Shown: positions 13,201 to 28,200 of the stretch, piece after piece
How positions within the stretch are numbered: position 1 is the first letter of the stretch
How the letters are laid out: each line of letters starts with the position of its first letter
Source: Rugalucina vietnamica
Taxonomy: Eukaryota > Mollusca > Bivalvia > Lucinida > Lucinidae
Assembly (NCBI GenBank): GCA_964017185.1
Contig: OZ024874.1
Coordinates: forward strand, 14,503,957-14,567,956
DNA: 64,000 nt
Reading direction: 5' to 3'
Notes under the pieces: generated by a model
Told to the model about the DNA's origin: nothing
The model's input: only the letters and a program-made list of their open reading frames with translations
Databases searched by the model: none
Position numbers and translations under genes: made by a program

Positions 13201-16200
13201 AATATTCAAACATGTTTATTGGTATATGCAGCAGATCTCAGGTGAGCGTTTACAGGACCATTGGTCCTCTGGTTCCATTCTATAGATGCTTCACATAAAA
13301 TTTGGCTTTGTTTGGCCAAGCGGTTTCAGAGGAGAAGATGTTTGAATATTATGTAGATATACATGTATATTGCCCCGTCGTAGGGACACATGAGCCCCTC
13401 GGGTCCAATTTTTTTCAGAATCATTAATATTCAGTCCTACTGCCCAAAGTTTTCCCCATTCAAATGCATTAGCGACCTATGTTGACCTTGCCGTAAAATA
13501 GGTCAAGGTCACCAAAGGGTCATGATTTATATACACATTGTAGTGCTTGAGCCATCGATGCTTCATGTCAAGTTTCGTTGAAATCAGTCCACCGGTTCTG
13601 GAGAAGAAAATTTTTGAAGGGTTTTTACCATATATGGGCATGGTGGCCATCTTGGTCATGTGACCTGGATTTCTTATATACACATTGGTTCCCCCTTCCT
13701 ATAGATGCTTCACATAAAATTTGGCTTTGATTGGCCAAGCGGTTTCAGAGAAGAAGATCTTTGAAAATGGTGGACGACGGACGGACGGACGGACGGACGA
13801 CGGACGGACAGACGAAGGACGGACGCGGGAGCATGGGTATACTATAAGCTCACCTGTGAGCCTTCAGCTCAGGTGAGCTAAAAATATCTAACCGTAGCTA
13901 TCAGCAATTTCTTTTCACTCTAAAGACCTGTCTCCATGTATTTCATAATTTCTCTGTTTTCCTGAGTTTAACTTAAATAATTTCTATTAACTTACAGTTG
14001 GCAGACCATTCTCAATCCATCCCTGTATGAACTCCAGTCTGGCAATCAAGTCAAGGACCCAGGAGGCAAGTGGCTTCAGAGAAGGGTAGGCCTGAAGGAG
14101 AAAACATATGCATTGAATGAAATACATAAGATACATGATAATTGTAAACAATCTGAAACTGAATACAAACATAACTATACAAACATTAAGCACCACAAAT
14201 GCACATTTCTAACTACTTCTGCGTTGCTAAACCCCAAAACTTTTGAAATAAGAAAAGGCAATCACAAATATAGGCAAGGAATAAGTAGCCCAATAAAAGT
14301 TATATACAGACGCACTAGATGCAAGAGCAGCCCGGCATAAAGATTGAGACCTCTATATTACCTTGCCAGCCCATAGTCCAGGTACCATATTGTTGAAGAG
14401 ACTGATAGACATATTCTCCAGCTCCTGTGACATAACGACCAGACCCTTCAATGCCTTCAGTAGATCTGTCAAACTCTGGTGAACTATCTTCAACAGGCGG
14501 TTGTACCTAGCATAACAAGCATACATATTAGGTCAAGATCCCGACATTGAGATTCTGTTGTCTTTGATATGTTTCAATTATGAAATGATATTTTAGCCAA
14601 AGTTTGGAGTTAATTGGTCATGAAATCTATACCATATTTTTAAATTTTATCCTCATTTCATAGACTGTTTATGCAGCATATGATAAAATCTGGTTACTTC
14701 TTAATACTGCTCTCACATATACCGAATTTCTCTTGCGAATGCCCTTCCGAATGCAGATTTGCACAAATTCGCATTAATCGCTAGAAATTCGGTAGCATTC
14801 GGTGAAAGTTTGAACTTGTTACTAAAATTAGGAGCATGCTCCTAAAATTCGGAAGGAAAACAAATCTTTACATATTCGTAAAAGAATCGTAAACAATTCT
14901 GATTGATCGGAAGACATTTGTATCGATGGCAAAGTATTTGTAAGAATTCGGTAGCACTAAATTCTATTGAGTTTCGATGTCCGTAAAGAATCGCTAGGGA
15001 ATCGTAATATTTTCACATTCAATTCTAAGTTTTAGCATAGTTTATTTATTCTGGCGCTATCCTTCAAGTAAAAGCCATTATTTATGGTGTTAAGCTTTAA
15101 GCTATTCATAAATGTATGTCTGACAAATTAAAGTCCCGTGAAATTTTGGTTTGCCCAGTAAAATTGTCTTTTTTATTATGTAAATCGCAATTTGAGAGAA
15201 GCAACAAAGTGGTGTGTGTTTCAAGAGAAGACTTGGATCAGTAATGATATAATTTTTCCATGACCCTTGGCATTGCGGGCGATTTCGATTTACATTGATA
15301 TTGTTTGCTATATAAGTGACAAATGAAAACTATTCGGCAAGCATTCGCTACACACTCGCTTCATTCGTAAGGTGTTTGCTAGGCGTTTGCACTATTTGTA
15401 ACAGCATTAGCAAGCATTCGTAACATGCGTAAGACATTTTAAAAAATTTGGCAGTGTGGATGACAATCAATCACAAATGATTCTTAAGACATATGTAAAG
15501 ATTCACAAGCATTCTTAACGTTTTTGCAAATACATCGTTTTCTACAAGCCCCACCCTGTCCATTCACATTATATTTGGTAATTTCAGCGCGATTTTCAAA
15601 TTTTAGCATTCGCAAGGAATATTCCGTATATGGTATGTGAGAGCAGCATAAACACTGTTGATTGAGCTTCGTGCACCATAGAATAATACATGAATTCTTC
15701 TTAAACAGAGATTTCATGACAAGTTTAACATCTACTGGCACCTCTTGTGAAGTGAACAGAATATTACCTGATAACTTCTTGCACCAGTACAGTGTTCATG
15801 GACTGTTCATACAGTACAGGATATTTCTTCATCACCGCTTCAATGTCAAAAGGTTTTGGCACCTGGCCGAGTATTCTCTTAGCTGTCTCTTCCATAACCT
15901 ACACATTCAAGTTATTACTGTTAGTCAAAGATGTTTTTATTATCTTTCTAATAAATTAACAAATGCTTATTTCACTACATTTAATGCTACATGAAAATTA
16001 TGAAGACTTTCAGACACTGAGAATGAGAATAATTCCAAACAAGTTTGATGCTTTCATATGATCCAACTTTCAGGCAGTTCTCTGAAAAGCAAAGGTAAAC
16101 TGCACCACCACCCTTCCCCTCATGGAATAACATGTATTTCTTATTTATTTTAATAACCAAATATCCCATGTTCTTATCAATGCAAATTACCAAAATATGA

Positions 16201-19200
16201 GACAACCTGAAAATAACCAGCCTCCCCAGTAGTCTATAAATAGCACACACTTGATTCTATAAATAACTCACCTCCTCTCTGGATTTCCCCTTGCCTGTTG
16301 CAGTCTTAGGTTGCAATGACAACAGAGCCTCAAGCTGGGCAAATGTTTCATTTTGGGCAAATGTGATATTGGCATTATCATGCAACCCGAAGATTTCAGG
16401 CGTGTCATTAATAGGCAGACTTTTCACATACGCCATGTAGCCCTATATAACAGAGTGACATAAAACAATAATAATGTGATACAGAACAACATGAGAATTA
16501 CCATGAGAAAGGCTGAGTTGCTGATCATGTTTGACACCATTGTGCATTCAGAAACAATATAAACATAAATTATTTTATTCAGTCAGTATAAATGATATAA
16601 TAGATACATGCTAGTCAGCAAAGTTATGCTGTCTGATATGAGCCTACATGTATTTTGTTTCAGATTTCTCATGGTAGCTGTGATACAATATATGTTGATA
16701 TAATAATTGCTTCTGAGCATGTGATAAAATAATGTGAAAATGAACGAAAGGTAAAAGTACATAAAATAAACTTAAACCCATGGTGACAATATTAACTTGA
16801 TAGTTCATTCTAAGTTAGTGATTTCAAATCGCTCATTAAATGGACAGCAATTATAGGATATTAAAAAGTTTAATATTGTCCTCATATTACTGATATTTTG
16901 TAAGTGACACCAAAATATCTATAGCATCTTCAATCCTATGTGACATATGAAAACTGCAAACCATAAAATATTAAACTAATAGTAATCAGTGAACTAGGAA
17001 AATATTAGCAACACCACAACAATAAACATTTGTTGAATTCAATCAAGTATAGATCTTCAAAATGGTAGAACAACGCAACAAATAGGCCGCCAACCCCTCT
17101 TTCAACACTTCCAGGCATTCTAAGCTGCTTCCCGAGGCTTACGTTTCTCTTACTTGAGCAGTGTAAATTACATAGTTGTGAGGAATTTCATTCATAGTTG
17201 TGAGGAACTGCATTCCCTTACTTGATGGATGTAAATATTGTACAGAGTTGTGAGGAACTGCACTCCCTTACATGATCAGAGTAAATATTGTACATAGTTG
17301 TGAGGAACTGCACTCCCTTACTTAATGGGTGTAAATATTGTACACAGTTGTGAGGAACTGCACTCCCTTACATGATCAGTGTAAATATTGTACATAGTTG
17401 TGAGGAACTGCTCTCCCTTACTTGATCAGTGTAAATATTGTACATAGTTGTGAGGAACTTCACTCCCTTACTTGATCAGTGTAAATATTGTACATAGTTG
17501 TGAGGAACCTCACTCCCTTACATGATCAGTGTAAATATTGTACATAGTTGTGAGGAACTTCACTCCCTTACATGATCAGCGTAAATATTGTACATAGTTG
17601 TGAGGAACTTCACTCCCTTACTTGATCAGCATAAATATTGTACATAGTTGTGAGGAACTTCACTCCCTTACATGATCAGCGTAAATATTGTACATAGTTG
17701 TGAGGAACTTCACTCCCTTACATGATCAGTGTAAATATTGTACATAGTTGTGAGGAAGTTCACTCCCTTACTTGATCAGTGTAAATATTGTACATAGTTG
17801 TGAGGAAGTTCACTCCCTTACTTGATCAGTGTAAATATTGTACATAGTTGTGAGGAACTTCACTCCCTTACATGATCAGTGTAAATATTGTACATAGTTG
17901 TGAGGAACTTCACTCCCTTACTTGATAAGTGTAAATATTGTACATAGTTGTGAGGAACTTCACTCCTTTACTTGATCAGTGTAAATATTGTACATAGTTG
18001 TGAGAAACTTCACAGGCAATTCATGTGCAAGTCAATATCTCCCATGGTATCAGAATCCAGATCAGAATATAAATTGCAACCAAATATGGAAACAACTTGA
18101 AAAGATTTATATATGTGTGATGTATAACCATATTTACATAGTATGATTTTCTTAAATTCAGAATGTTTCCTACACACAGATGCAACTTCTCATTCAAACT
18201 TCATTCTTTACATACACTACCTAATATGTGGAAATTTTAAAAGTAGCAACCATGCTATGAGAAAGCAGTACTTAAGAAACCATGCAGAAATGCAAGTATA
18301 ATAATGACAAAATATCATATTAGATGATAAAGCTACTATTGTTACATAGTAAGTTTCTGAAATTCTATGAGGTTTCTATGATAAAAGAAGGTAAAGCTGG
18401 AACCCTACCAAGTATAAGCATATACAATTTCGGAAAGTTTTTTTAAACTACATGCACTAAAAGGATAAAAAAAGGAAAAACTGATTTTCTAGGAAGTATA
18501 AGAACAGCTACATGTACCTTTATAAAGTTATAAAATTTCTGACATTCTACAAGAATATAAAATGGAATATAAAATGTCCATTCCCTTGGAACAATAATTT
18601 TTTGAAATTCTACTAGGTATGTAAAGCCCCCAGTACATGCAAGCTAATATTCCTTGGAAGTATAGAAAGAGGTTGGTTTGTTACGGAGTTCTAGAAGTTC
18701 TACTACTGACTCAATTCAAGATATGAGCTATCCTATATGGTAATGGTACCCTTTGTAATTCCCATGTTTGTTTCAAATTTTTGGAAAAACGCTAATGTTA
18801 TAAAAGTGGATTTTGTTTATACAGAAGTGCATAAAAACAGTGACAAAGTCCATCATCCAAAAAGGTGAATGTATAATCAGACTGCAAAGCAACATGCCTG
18901 CTCTTACCTGTTGGTCATATGCAGTGGGTACCATAATCTTATAAGGTTGCTCAAATTTCTAGCAGCTAACAAAGGAGTATGATTTTAACTGAATTCTAGC
19001 AGTATAAATGAGCCGCCTTGTGGGAAAACCAACGTGGTTTTTGACCAGGTCCGACACAAACTGACCTGTACAGTCACAGAAAAGAGATAGAAGCTTGAAA
19101 TTTCAGATTTAAGTAGAAGCGGAACTGTACTATCCGAGTAGCGAAAACTGCGAAGCTGATCTGCGCCTTTGTTTTCGCCTAGGCAGATTGTTGGTTTTCC

Positions 19201-22200
19201 CATGTTGCGGCTCAAATTGTTAATTGTACAGGATTAGCATTAGAGAGTTAGTGTTTATGAATTACGGAAAACCATGAAAAGACATTGATATACTGTTAAT
19301 GTAAACCAACCAGTCTACTTACAAAACTGTGGTATAACTTTCAATGCATCTTGCTTCAATGACTCATTTATCATTCTTTTTTGTACGCAATTTAACTTCT
19401 ATGAAGTGATTTAACTTCTATGGAGTGATGAACGGTAAAACACAGACATGACTTGCCAAAGATATCTATAAACATATCACCCAACTAATGACAGAACATT
19501 CTTTTTTCTGTGGCAAAAAGACAACTTTGAAGCAAGATGCTTTGAAGGGATAAAGTTTTTAAAATGTATTTGTTTTAATATGCAGTCAAATTCATAAAAT
19601 GCTTCATTTTTTTCTTTCATATACAACTTATTCCTAATGCACATCACACGCAAAACAACCCCACAACAAAAGGTACACAGTGTACAACAATCACACAACA
19701 CAACACTCATGCCACCTACGACCCCATAAGATAACCGTGATACGAGAGATCGCCGCTACTGACCTACACGCCAGCAGCGGTGTGTGCGGTGTAAAAATGT
19801 ATCACATAATTACATTATGGTCCATAGTGGTGGAAATCTGGCGGTAAATGCCTGACTCGGAGTATGCGTGCTCCTCGCTGAGGGAAGCTTTACAGTAGAA
19901 GTCGGACAGGATACCCATCATGCAACGTCTGTCCCAGTCGTCAGTCACACGACCTCCATAGTTGATGTGGCCTGCGGTGTATGTCAGGACCTTAAATATA
20001 GAAATTACAGATTAATAAACTCAAATTGTGAGGAAAGCTTTTCTCAGTACATGCATGAGAACAATGGTGCTATTGTTTCTTACTGCTTAGGAAAACACTG
20101 ATTTTGTACATCAAACATAATTGTATAGCTGGTTTGAAATTTCCATGAAGGTTTTTGGTTGGGCAGGGACAGCCATTATTCACCCTTTTTTCTTTGTCTT
20201 GCTGTATTTGGTTCATCTTTTTGCTTAAGCTACGCTTAAGATGGCCACTTTGCCAGACTTTGCTGTATTTGGTTCATCTTTTGCTTAAGCTATGTTTAAG
20301 ATGGCCACTTTGCCAGACAGAAATCGGTCAGAAATTTGCTCCTCCCCATTTTGATTGCCCTCCCTGATTCTAACAGTCCTAGAGTCTGATCTAAGTCTAT
20401 ACTGAAAGCAAGGGAGCAAAGAGGAGCATTAAAGTTCCGTAGATTAATCCTCACCTTGAATGGTATCTGAGTGTATTCTATGAGGAACATCTTGAGTTGA
20501 CTGACGCAGATTCTGAAGTCACCGTCAGTAAACTCGTAGGGAATGTTGAACCCGAGGGCACCAAACTTCCTCCTCTCCAGCAACACACCGTGGAAGAATG
20601 ACAGGGCCAACAGCAGGTGCTTGAACTCATGGACCTGAGGGGGCATACAAAACACTGTATGTTAGACATTTTGTAGCAGTCATATGATCTGAACAAATAG
20701 CTTTCTTTATGCAGCTAGCAATGAAAATACACTCAGCAGAAATGGTAAGTAGTAACATGTCAACTGAAAATCCTTTGTAATGAATTGATATGAATATATA
20801 TTGATACATTTTGTAATTTATGTAAGTAACATTTCAAACTGAAAATCTTTTGCAATAATTTGATATGAATATATTAAGACAAAAATGTTGTAAATTATGT
20901 AATACAGGAAAAACAGCGGAAGGTGTGCATCAAATAAAGGAACAAACTCTTTATCTCTTCAATCTTCAATCTTACTTAATTACTTTAACAGATTAATGTA
21001 CACTAATGGACAATTTATACTGTAAAGTCATATTAAAAGGTTTAAACTGTGCCATTCATAGAAACAAATTCCAAAGGCTGAACATCAAAACTTGAAAATA
21101 CTAAAATATGAATATGTAAAAACTATGATCAACATCATAAATAACTATGAAGAGAAAAGTAAATCGGAAAGACTCACTGTATGCCTTTCTTTTTGGTCAT
21201 ACATGCACATGACAATAAGAATAACAAACTCTTAAAGATAAGATCTGTAACAAATGGATCTTACATCAAAGCCTGGGTCCACAGGTGATTCTGATGACCT
21301 TGGCTGGTAAAGTATATTGTCAATGGATTATGTCTCAGTTGATATGAAATACTTACATTTTGTAACAACTTTCTGGTGTAGATAAACTAGAATTCTATTT
21401 GAATTGAATTTCTTTACGTAAAATATTTCAGTCATGTGCTGTTATAATGCATTGGTGAAGTCAGACAGAAGCGTCTTAGTTTGATAACACAGTCATGTTT
21501 CAATATTTGTTGATTGGTTCATATACACCAAGATGTTAACTTATGGTATTAATGCAAAGATCAGCTTCTTGACTGTCACGAGAACTCTATGTGGCCTAAT
21601 TCTAGCCTAGTTAGATGATACAACATACATGTATATACATATAAATGATTTCAAAATTGTCTTAAGTAAGAATCTTCACAACACACTCCCTACCAAACCT
21701 CACTGGCTGAAGATGAAAGCTTACAACAACACAATTTATTATTGTAAACTTGAACCATGATAAAAAGAGGTTCATAGAAAAATAAGAAAGAATATAAATG
21801 CTTCCCTGCAATAAACCGTCACTCTGTGTGTGTGCTATATTTTATTATATTATACTTTATTGTCCTTAACATTTTCTATTCTTGAGAACTTTTCCTGTTG
21901 TGAAGAAAATTGTGTAGGCTGAAGATCAAAATTCTAGAATTGTGTTCATTTTTTGATCGAGAGCTTTAACTTAATTTGCATATGTGAAAACAAAGACGCA
22001 GATCAACTGTGCAGTCACAGCACAGCTGATCAGCGCCTTTGTTTTCGCTACATGGATAGTACAATCCCTCTTCTTCTTAAAGCCAAAATTTCAAGCTTCT
22101 AGTTTGCTGATGTGACTTTGCAGGCCGGTTTGTGAGGTACCAGTGCATATGGAAAATCTGAAACAGAACTGCAACCTAGCCAACCAACCTATTCTGTGCT

Positions 22201-25200
22201 CATTTGGCCACGCAAACTCATGTAAGTGTCTATCTTGCTGGGTTACCTACCCTTTGGAATGGTCTTCCAAACTAAATATATGATATAAGTTTATAAGATG
22301 AAAAAGAATGAAAGAATGGGGTGACATTATAACAGAGTTGTCTAATGGGTACACAACTACATGTATCTTGAACTATATGATAATGTTCAGTATTCTGTTT
22401 TATCCATCCACCTCAAAAGGAACAAATGAGAACAGATTTAATTTCGTCTAACTACATAGAAGTCTTCTTTGTATGAGTTGGGAAAATTTTACAACAGATA
22501 TTATGTACTAATAAATGGTAAGGATGGACAATTGTTTTCCCTATACAATCTGACAATAGACTACCAGAAGTTAGCTACTGGAAGAATTTTCTCAGATTTA
22601 GAGCTGAATAAAACTTGCTTCATTCTATTCACTTAAGTAAAAAATTAGATTTTTTTTTTCCAATCCGGGCATATGTACAGTCTTAAAGCTCCAAAAAATA
22701 AAGATTTAAACCATGTATCAACATGATTTCATTTATTTTTAATAAAACAATTACACAGATCTCACAATATGATGTTTGCAATGAAGCAAGTTAGCTAAAC
22801 TGAAGTAACCTATGTATCTTGGGTATGGATAGTTGGAGGTCTCTAATATTTATATACTGTACCTTAGGCATAGCTTTGCCCTTAATGAAGGAATTAAAAG
22901 TATTATTTATAATAAAGGATAATGAACATATAATTTGCCAAAAAGATATACTACATGCAAACTTATTATGATAAGTTACATTTAACATGTCTGTGAAACA
23001 ACTTTTTGAAATGACAATAAAATTTGAATGTATCACACATGCAACTTCTTCAATCAAATAAATACTCCATGATAGCATACGAAAAATACAAAAACAAACA
23101 CATTCATTATTTACAATATGACGCAAACACAGTTCATTTTTTGAAGGAATACTGTTACATAGAATAAAAGAAAGTCTCACCTTCTCCCCAGTTGAGTTGA
23201 AGAAATCGTCATTGAAATTGCTGTAGGACTTCATCAGGTTGGCCTTGATACCCCTGGGTGGCTCTACAGTCATCTTGGAGCCGTTTTGTAGGATAAATAC
23301 CGGGAACTTGTCACTGGGCATACTGGTCAACCATAGACGGAAATCTCGGTGAACCTAGAAGTGATAAGAAGCAAAGATTCATTGGTTAGCCAATTAACCA
23401 TGAATGGACTTTCCCATTGTCATCATTTGGATAAGTCCACTTACATTTTTAGAGGCATCAGGAGTGACTTTCAGTTTTTATTTTATTTAACGTTTCCGGA
23501 CTGCCAAGACTTTAAAATGGGGCAACAGCAATTTTTAATGTTATTTCTTTTATGCTTGTTTTTATTTAACAAAATTACAGAAAACATTCTTGTTTTCATG
23601 TGTAATCTAGAAAGCTCTGTGTAGAATCTAGATGCATTTTGGCTTGGCTATCAATTAATACCCCCTGTAAAACATTTTTCAAATGCTGATATTAACCATA
23701 TCTTGTTTTCAATATCCTAAATACCATACACATACCTTATCTGGGTCAATCTGTTCAATAAGTCTCTCTAGAGCCGGCATAAAGCTGGGAGCCAGATGAC
23801 AGTTCTGGAAGAACACCCACTTTCCCCTCTCCATAGCGCTCCTCATCATGGCTTCTGCTCTTGGACCCTGGACACATAGAGCATTATACGTCAAAGAATA
23901 TGTATTGTGGGACATGAAGACATTGTTATGAATTTTCTAGGAATTACTAAACCATTTTCTTACTTACAGATATGTACCTTCATATTTCCTGAGAATTTAC
24001 TTTTTGACGCTGCCAAAAAATTAACTATTTGATACTCTGACTTTTTTCTTGAAAGTTTTAAGGGTAAATTTTGAAGAAAATAAAACTCAGCAGACAACAA
24101 AAACACATGCTATTACCCAGCATTCTAAGCTGTTCCCTTACCTGTCCTTGACCTAGAGAGATGGCCGTCAATTTCTTGGCAAACCTCATCTCTTCTGCAA
24201 ACTTGTACAGATCGGCAGCTGGATCAGTACCCTGGGACAGGACAAAGATCAGTGGGGTCGTTGGGGACGAGTCCTTGTATACAAGGTGAAGGTCAGCCGT
24301 CTGGGGTTCAATGAACCTCTGGCCTAGATTTTCAGCAACATAGTCTTGCATGGCCTGGGTGACCTTGTCAGCTCGCAGACATTTCAGAACAATGATCTTC
24401 TGGAACTGATCCAAGTCTGTTTGCCAGCTGCCAGGCAATGGCTCCCTGGAAATAATCAGAAAAGAAGGAAAGTAATATCATGGAAGCTTGGTTTTGTGGT
24501 TGAGCTTGCTAACTAAGGGTACAGCTTCTCCAGTTTTTCAGATGAGATTTACAACTGAGGTTCTCTTTAAAGTAACATATGAGTCACCTCGTGGAAAAAC
24601 CAACAATGTGGTTTCCGAACAGGTCGGATACAAACCGACCTGTACAAGCACAGAGGATGGCTAGAGACTGGAAATTTTGTATTTAGAAAGTAGAGGATTT
24701 GTACTATCTGTGTAGCGAAAACAAAGGCGCTGATCAGCTTCGCGGTTACCGCGAAGCTGATCTGCGCATTTGTGTTCGCATATTCAGATTGTTGGTTTTC
24801 CAATGAGGTGGCTCATATAAAGGTATCATTCAATGATTCTTTAACTCTATGATATCATAAGCTTTCACACAACAAAAGTTTCACATAATTAAGATTCTTT
24901 AACTTCAGAATTCCATATTGAAATACTCTTAGATATCCAGGTAGATTTGAAACTTTGTTCATCAACCATACCTGTGAGGGTCGGTGCTGTCAAATATCCT
25001 CTTCCAGTCATCCAGGTGATTCTTAAAATCTTCCGGGAAGTTGGCAAACGTCGGGAGAACACCCATAGTGAGGATCTCATTCCAGGACCGTGGAGACAAC
25101 CACTCGTGGGCGGGGTTGGGCATCTCTTTTGGTTTGACTGTGCCACCAGCTAACAAGAATCTCCACTCATCCTGTAAACAGTTTTCAAATGACATAATGA

Positions 25201-28200
25201 ACATTAAATATTTTAAATCAGCAAAGATATTTGAACCTCAACGCGACAATTTGTACCTTCGGACATTCTGGCATTACTTGTAGAAAGCAGCAAAAAGAGG
25301 AAAAAAATATGAAATATACGTTTTAGAAATAACACTGTATTTGTAATCATTGAACACTGGGCTGCCAATTGAATGAGTTTTAAAGCATATTTATCTTCAA
25401 TATTTGGAGTTATCTGCCCTTGTTTTAGCCAATAATACACATAATCTTCCTATATCCCGTACGAAAAACTCGACAGGATTCCACTGGTAGTCCAGTTGGA
25501 CAAAGACAGGAGTCAGTGTGGAATCTGATTTTCAGCCTGATTCCTAACAGGACAGTGAGATGCTTGCATTTTCCACGTGGAATTTTTCTCTTTTCCACTT
25601 GGAAAATAAACAAAATTCCTGGTAGGATTCCTGCTTGACAAAAATACTGCCGACCTAAATCTGTCTTTCATAAATGTGTAAACAATTAGGTGGTAAAACT
25701 TTGCAACACAGTAGGAAGCCATGAGGTTGGACTTTTTAAACAAGATAGTCATTATTCTATTTGTTTGATATTGACACTATGCTTGCTTTCAAATTTGGTG
25801 AAAATAAATGAGGAACACTTTTTAGGAAAAGTGAGGTATGTTTTTCTTCCATTCTATTTATGCATTGTTCTTTGTGAGCAAATTAACTATTCTTTAGCTT
25901 TTTGTTTTCAAAATATTCCCCACCCACCTCTGATCATGTACAATTTTTAATCAGTCTATTTAAGGAAGTTTCTATGAATTGTCATTGAAAATGACATTTA
26001 TCATTACTACTCAGTGATACAAGCATTTTTATAACAAAATATAATGGCTGCATCTATGGATATAAGATACACTAGCCCCTTACATTTCCTTTGTTCAAAA
26101 CCTGTCATATGCATGTGTTTTCAAAGAGGTCATTTCTATGCAGGCATATAGCAGGAATTTGCTCCATATTCATAACAGGATTCCTGCCAGGACTCTGCTC
26201 TAAATTCCTGGCAGGATTCCTGCCAAAATTTCTGCCTCATATTCCTGGCAGGATTCCTGCCAGTAATCTGGTTCAGATTCCTGGCAGGATTCCTGCTAAT
26301 TTAAATATTTCGCTCCAGATTCCACAGGGAGTCCACACTGACTCCTGTCGTATCTTTATAAGAAAAATCAAACGGTCAACATGATTCCTGCCAGGAATCT
26401 GGTCTCATTTTCCTGTGGTAATACTGCTGTGTTCCTGTTGGACAATTTCGTACAGGATCTATCGTTAAACGGTTACCATAGCAACCGCATTATCATAAAA
26501 ATAGACGAAATTATTATGACGAATTGCGTGTAAGTATGGTATGCTTCTGTCTTAACAATAGGTTCCGACCAGTGCTTAAACAGTTTTAAGCAAATGCATC
26601 GAGTTCAGTAAGCTCTACTAACACGCAGAAATGCATTACGCAACTTTGACGTCATCTTTCAGGACAATGACGTCTGAAGGGTCCATATAGTAAATTGGTC
26701 ATAACTCACAAAATAGCTGAAATAATCTGGTCAAATAAAGACTTACAGACTCTAGAAACATCATGCATTCAAAGTAACTTTGTGTTTCTAATACTTAAAA
26801 TAATGTTCGAAGGTACATTTTCTCACGTTGTGGCCCATTTGAGAAACTACATACACCTCAACCTCTTTATAACGCTATTGATGGGGTCCAAGCCAATTTC
26901 CATATTAGCTATCCAATCCATGTTATAACGAGAGTAAAATGTATAGACATTTAGCAAAAAATACTTAAATTGGGGTCCAACATTGATCAGTGTTACATCC
27001 AAAACTGTGTTATGATGAACTGTGTTATAAAGGGGTCCAGGTGTAATATACCAAAGCTCTAAGTCTGTACTTGGCAACTTCAACATGGGATTTACAATGC
27101 TAATTAACTTGCAATAATGATCTGACAACTAAATTGTATGACAAGAGTAGGAATTTATTCTTCTAATAAATGAATGCATAAATTTACGATATTACTCCAA
27201 TGAATATTTAGAAATCATACCATATTTATCTTCTCTTCATACATCTTGATCCTGGTACCCAGCAGGAAGGCAAACAGCAGCTTGTGCTTCTCAAACAGAG
27301 ATCTACACACATTGCTGTACAGACTGAATGTGAAGTAGTTGTTGATGTTCTTCACACGCTGGGGAAGGTTTTCTGGAAACAGAACATTTTGTTTATGAAT
27401 ATTTAGAGATATAGTATCTTCAATTTGCCATCAAAATAGGCTTTAACAATAAAATAATGTAATGGTGTCAAATTGATACCCTCACACAGCCAAACTGTTA
27501 GTGTACTGACCTTTGGAAGTTTTCCCGTTTGAAACAACAGTGACAACACAGAGTGCAATACTGTACAGCACGGTACATGTAATTGGAAACTCTAGTGCTG
27601 CATGTGCAAAGACATTTTTTCGATTCCTTTCAAATTTTACATGGTTGAGTTATTTCTCTTACCCGCTCTCTCGGCATGGCTGATTCCACCCAGGAAAATG
27701 TTGATAAACCACTCGAGTGAATACTGGTACATAGGATCAATGTTAGCCATGTCCGCTACACAGAAGAACAGGATCTGTGTGTTGATGGCCACTGGGATGT
27801 ACTGACTTCTGGTCTGATCAATGTCCTTCTCTGTCTGTTCAGCTACCAACACTTTGGCCTGAAAATTTAGCAGATTATAATGTAATGCATTTTTAAAACA
27901 GTGTAAATGCATTTTGTACTGATTGTAATTTAATGCATTTGTAATGAAATGCATTTTGTATGGATTGTAATGCAATTTATTTTGGACAGATTGTAATGTA
28001 ATGCACTTGTACAGGTTTTAATTTAATGCAATGTTTACAAATTGTTATTGAATTTTGTACAGATTTGAATGTAATGTATTTTGTAGGCATAGTTATGTAA
28101 TGCATTTGAGGCATTGTAATGTATGCACTGTGTAGGCATTGTGATTTTGTAGGCATTGTAAGTAATGCAATTTGAGGCATTGCTATGTTTAGATTTTGTA

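Noticed and set aside
12842-13285. 147-codon plus-strand ORF, and relatives at 29077-29577 and 51452-51856
   Set aside because: All lie inside family A elements and are the same repeat read in frame; the related peptides recur wherever the element does. Not genes.
17231-18013. CRISPR-like array
   Set aside because: Units are contiguous 50-bp repeats without unique spacers, in an animal intron; a minisatellite.
22791-23180. Extension of the e34 ORF to 179 residues
   Set aside because: Past the GTGAGA donor the peptide loses all similarity to dynein; it is intron read-through.
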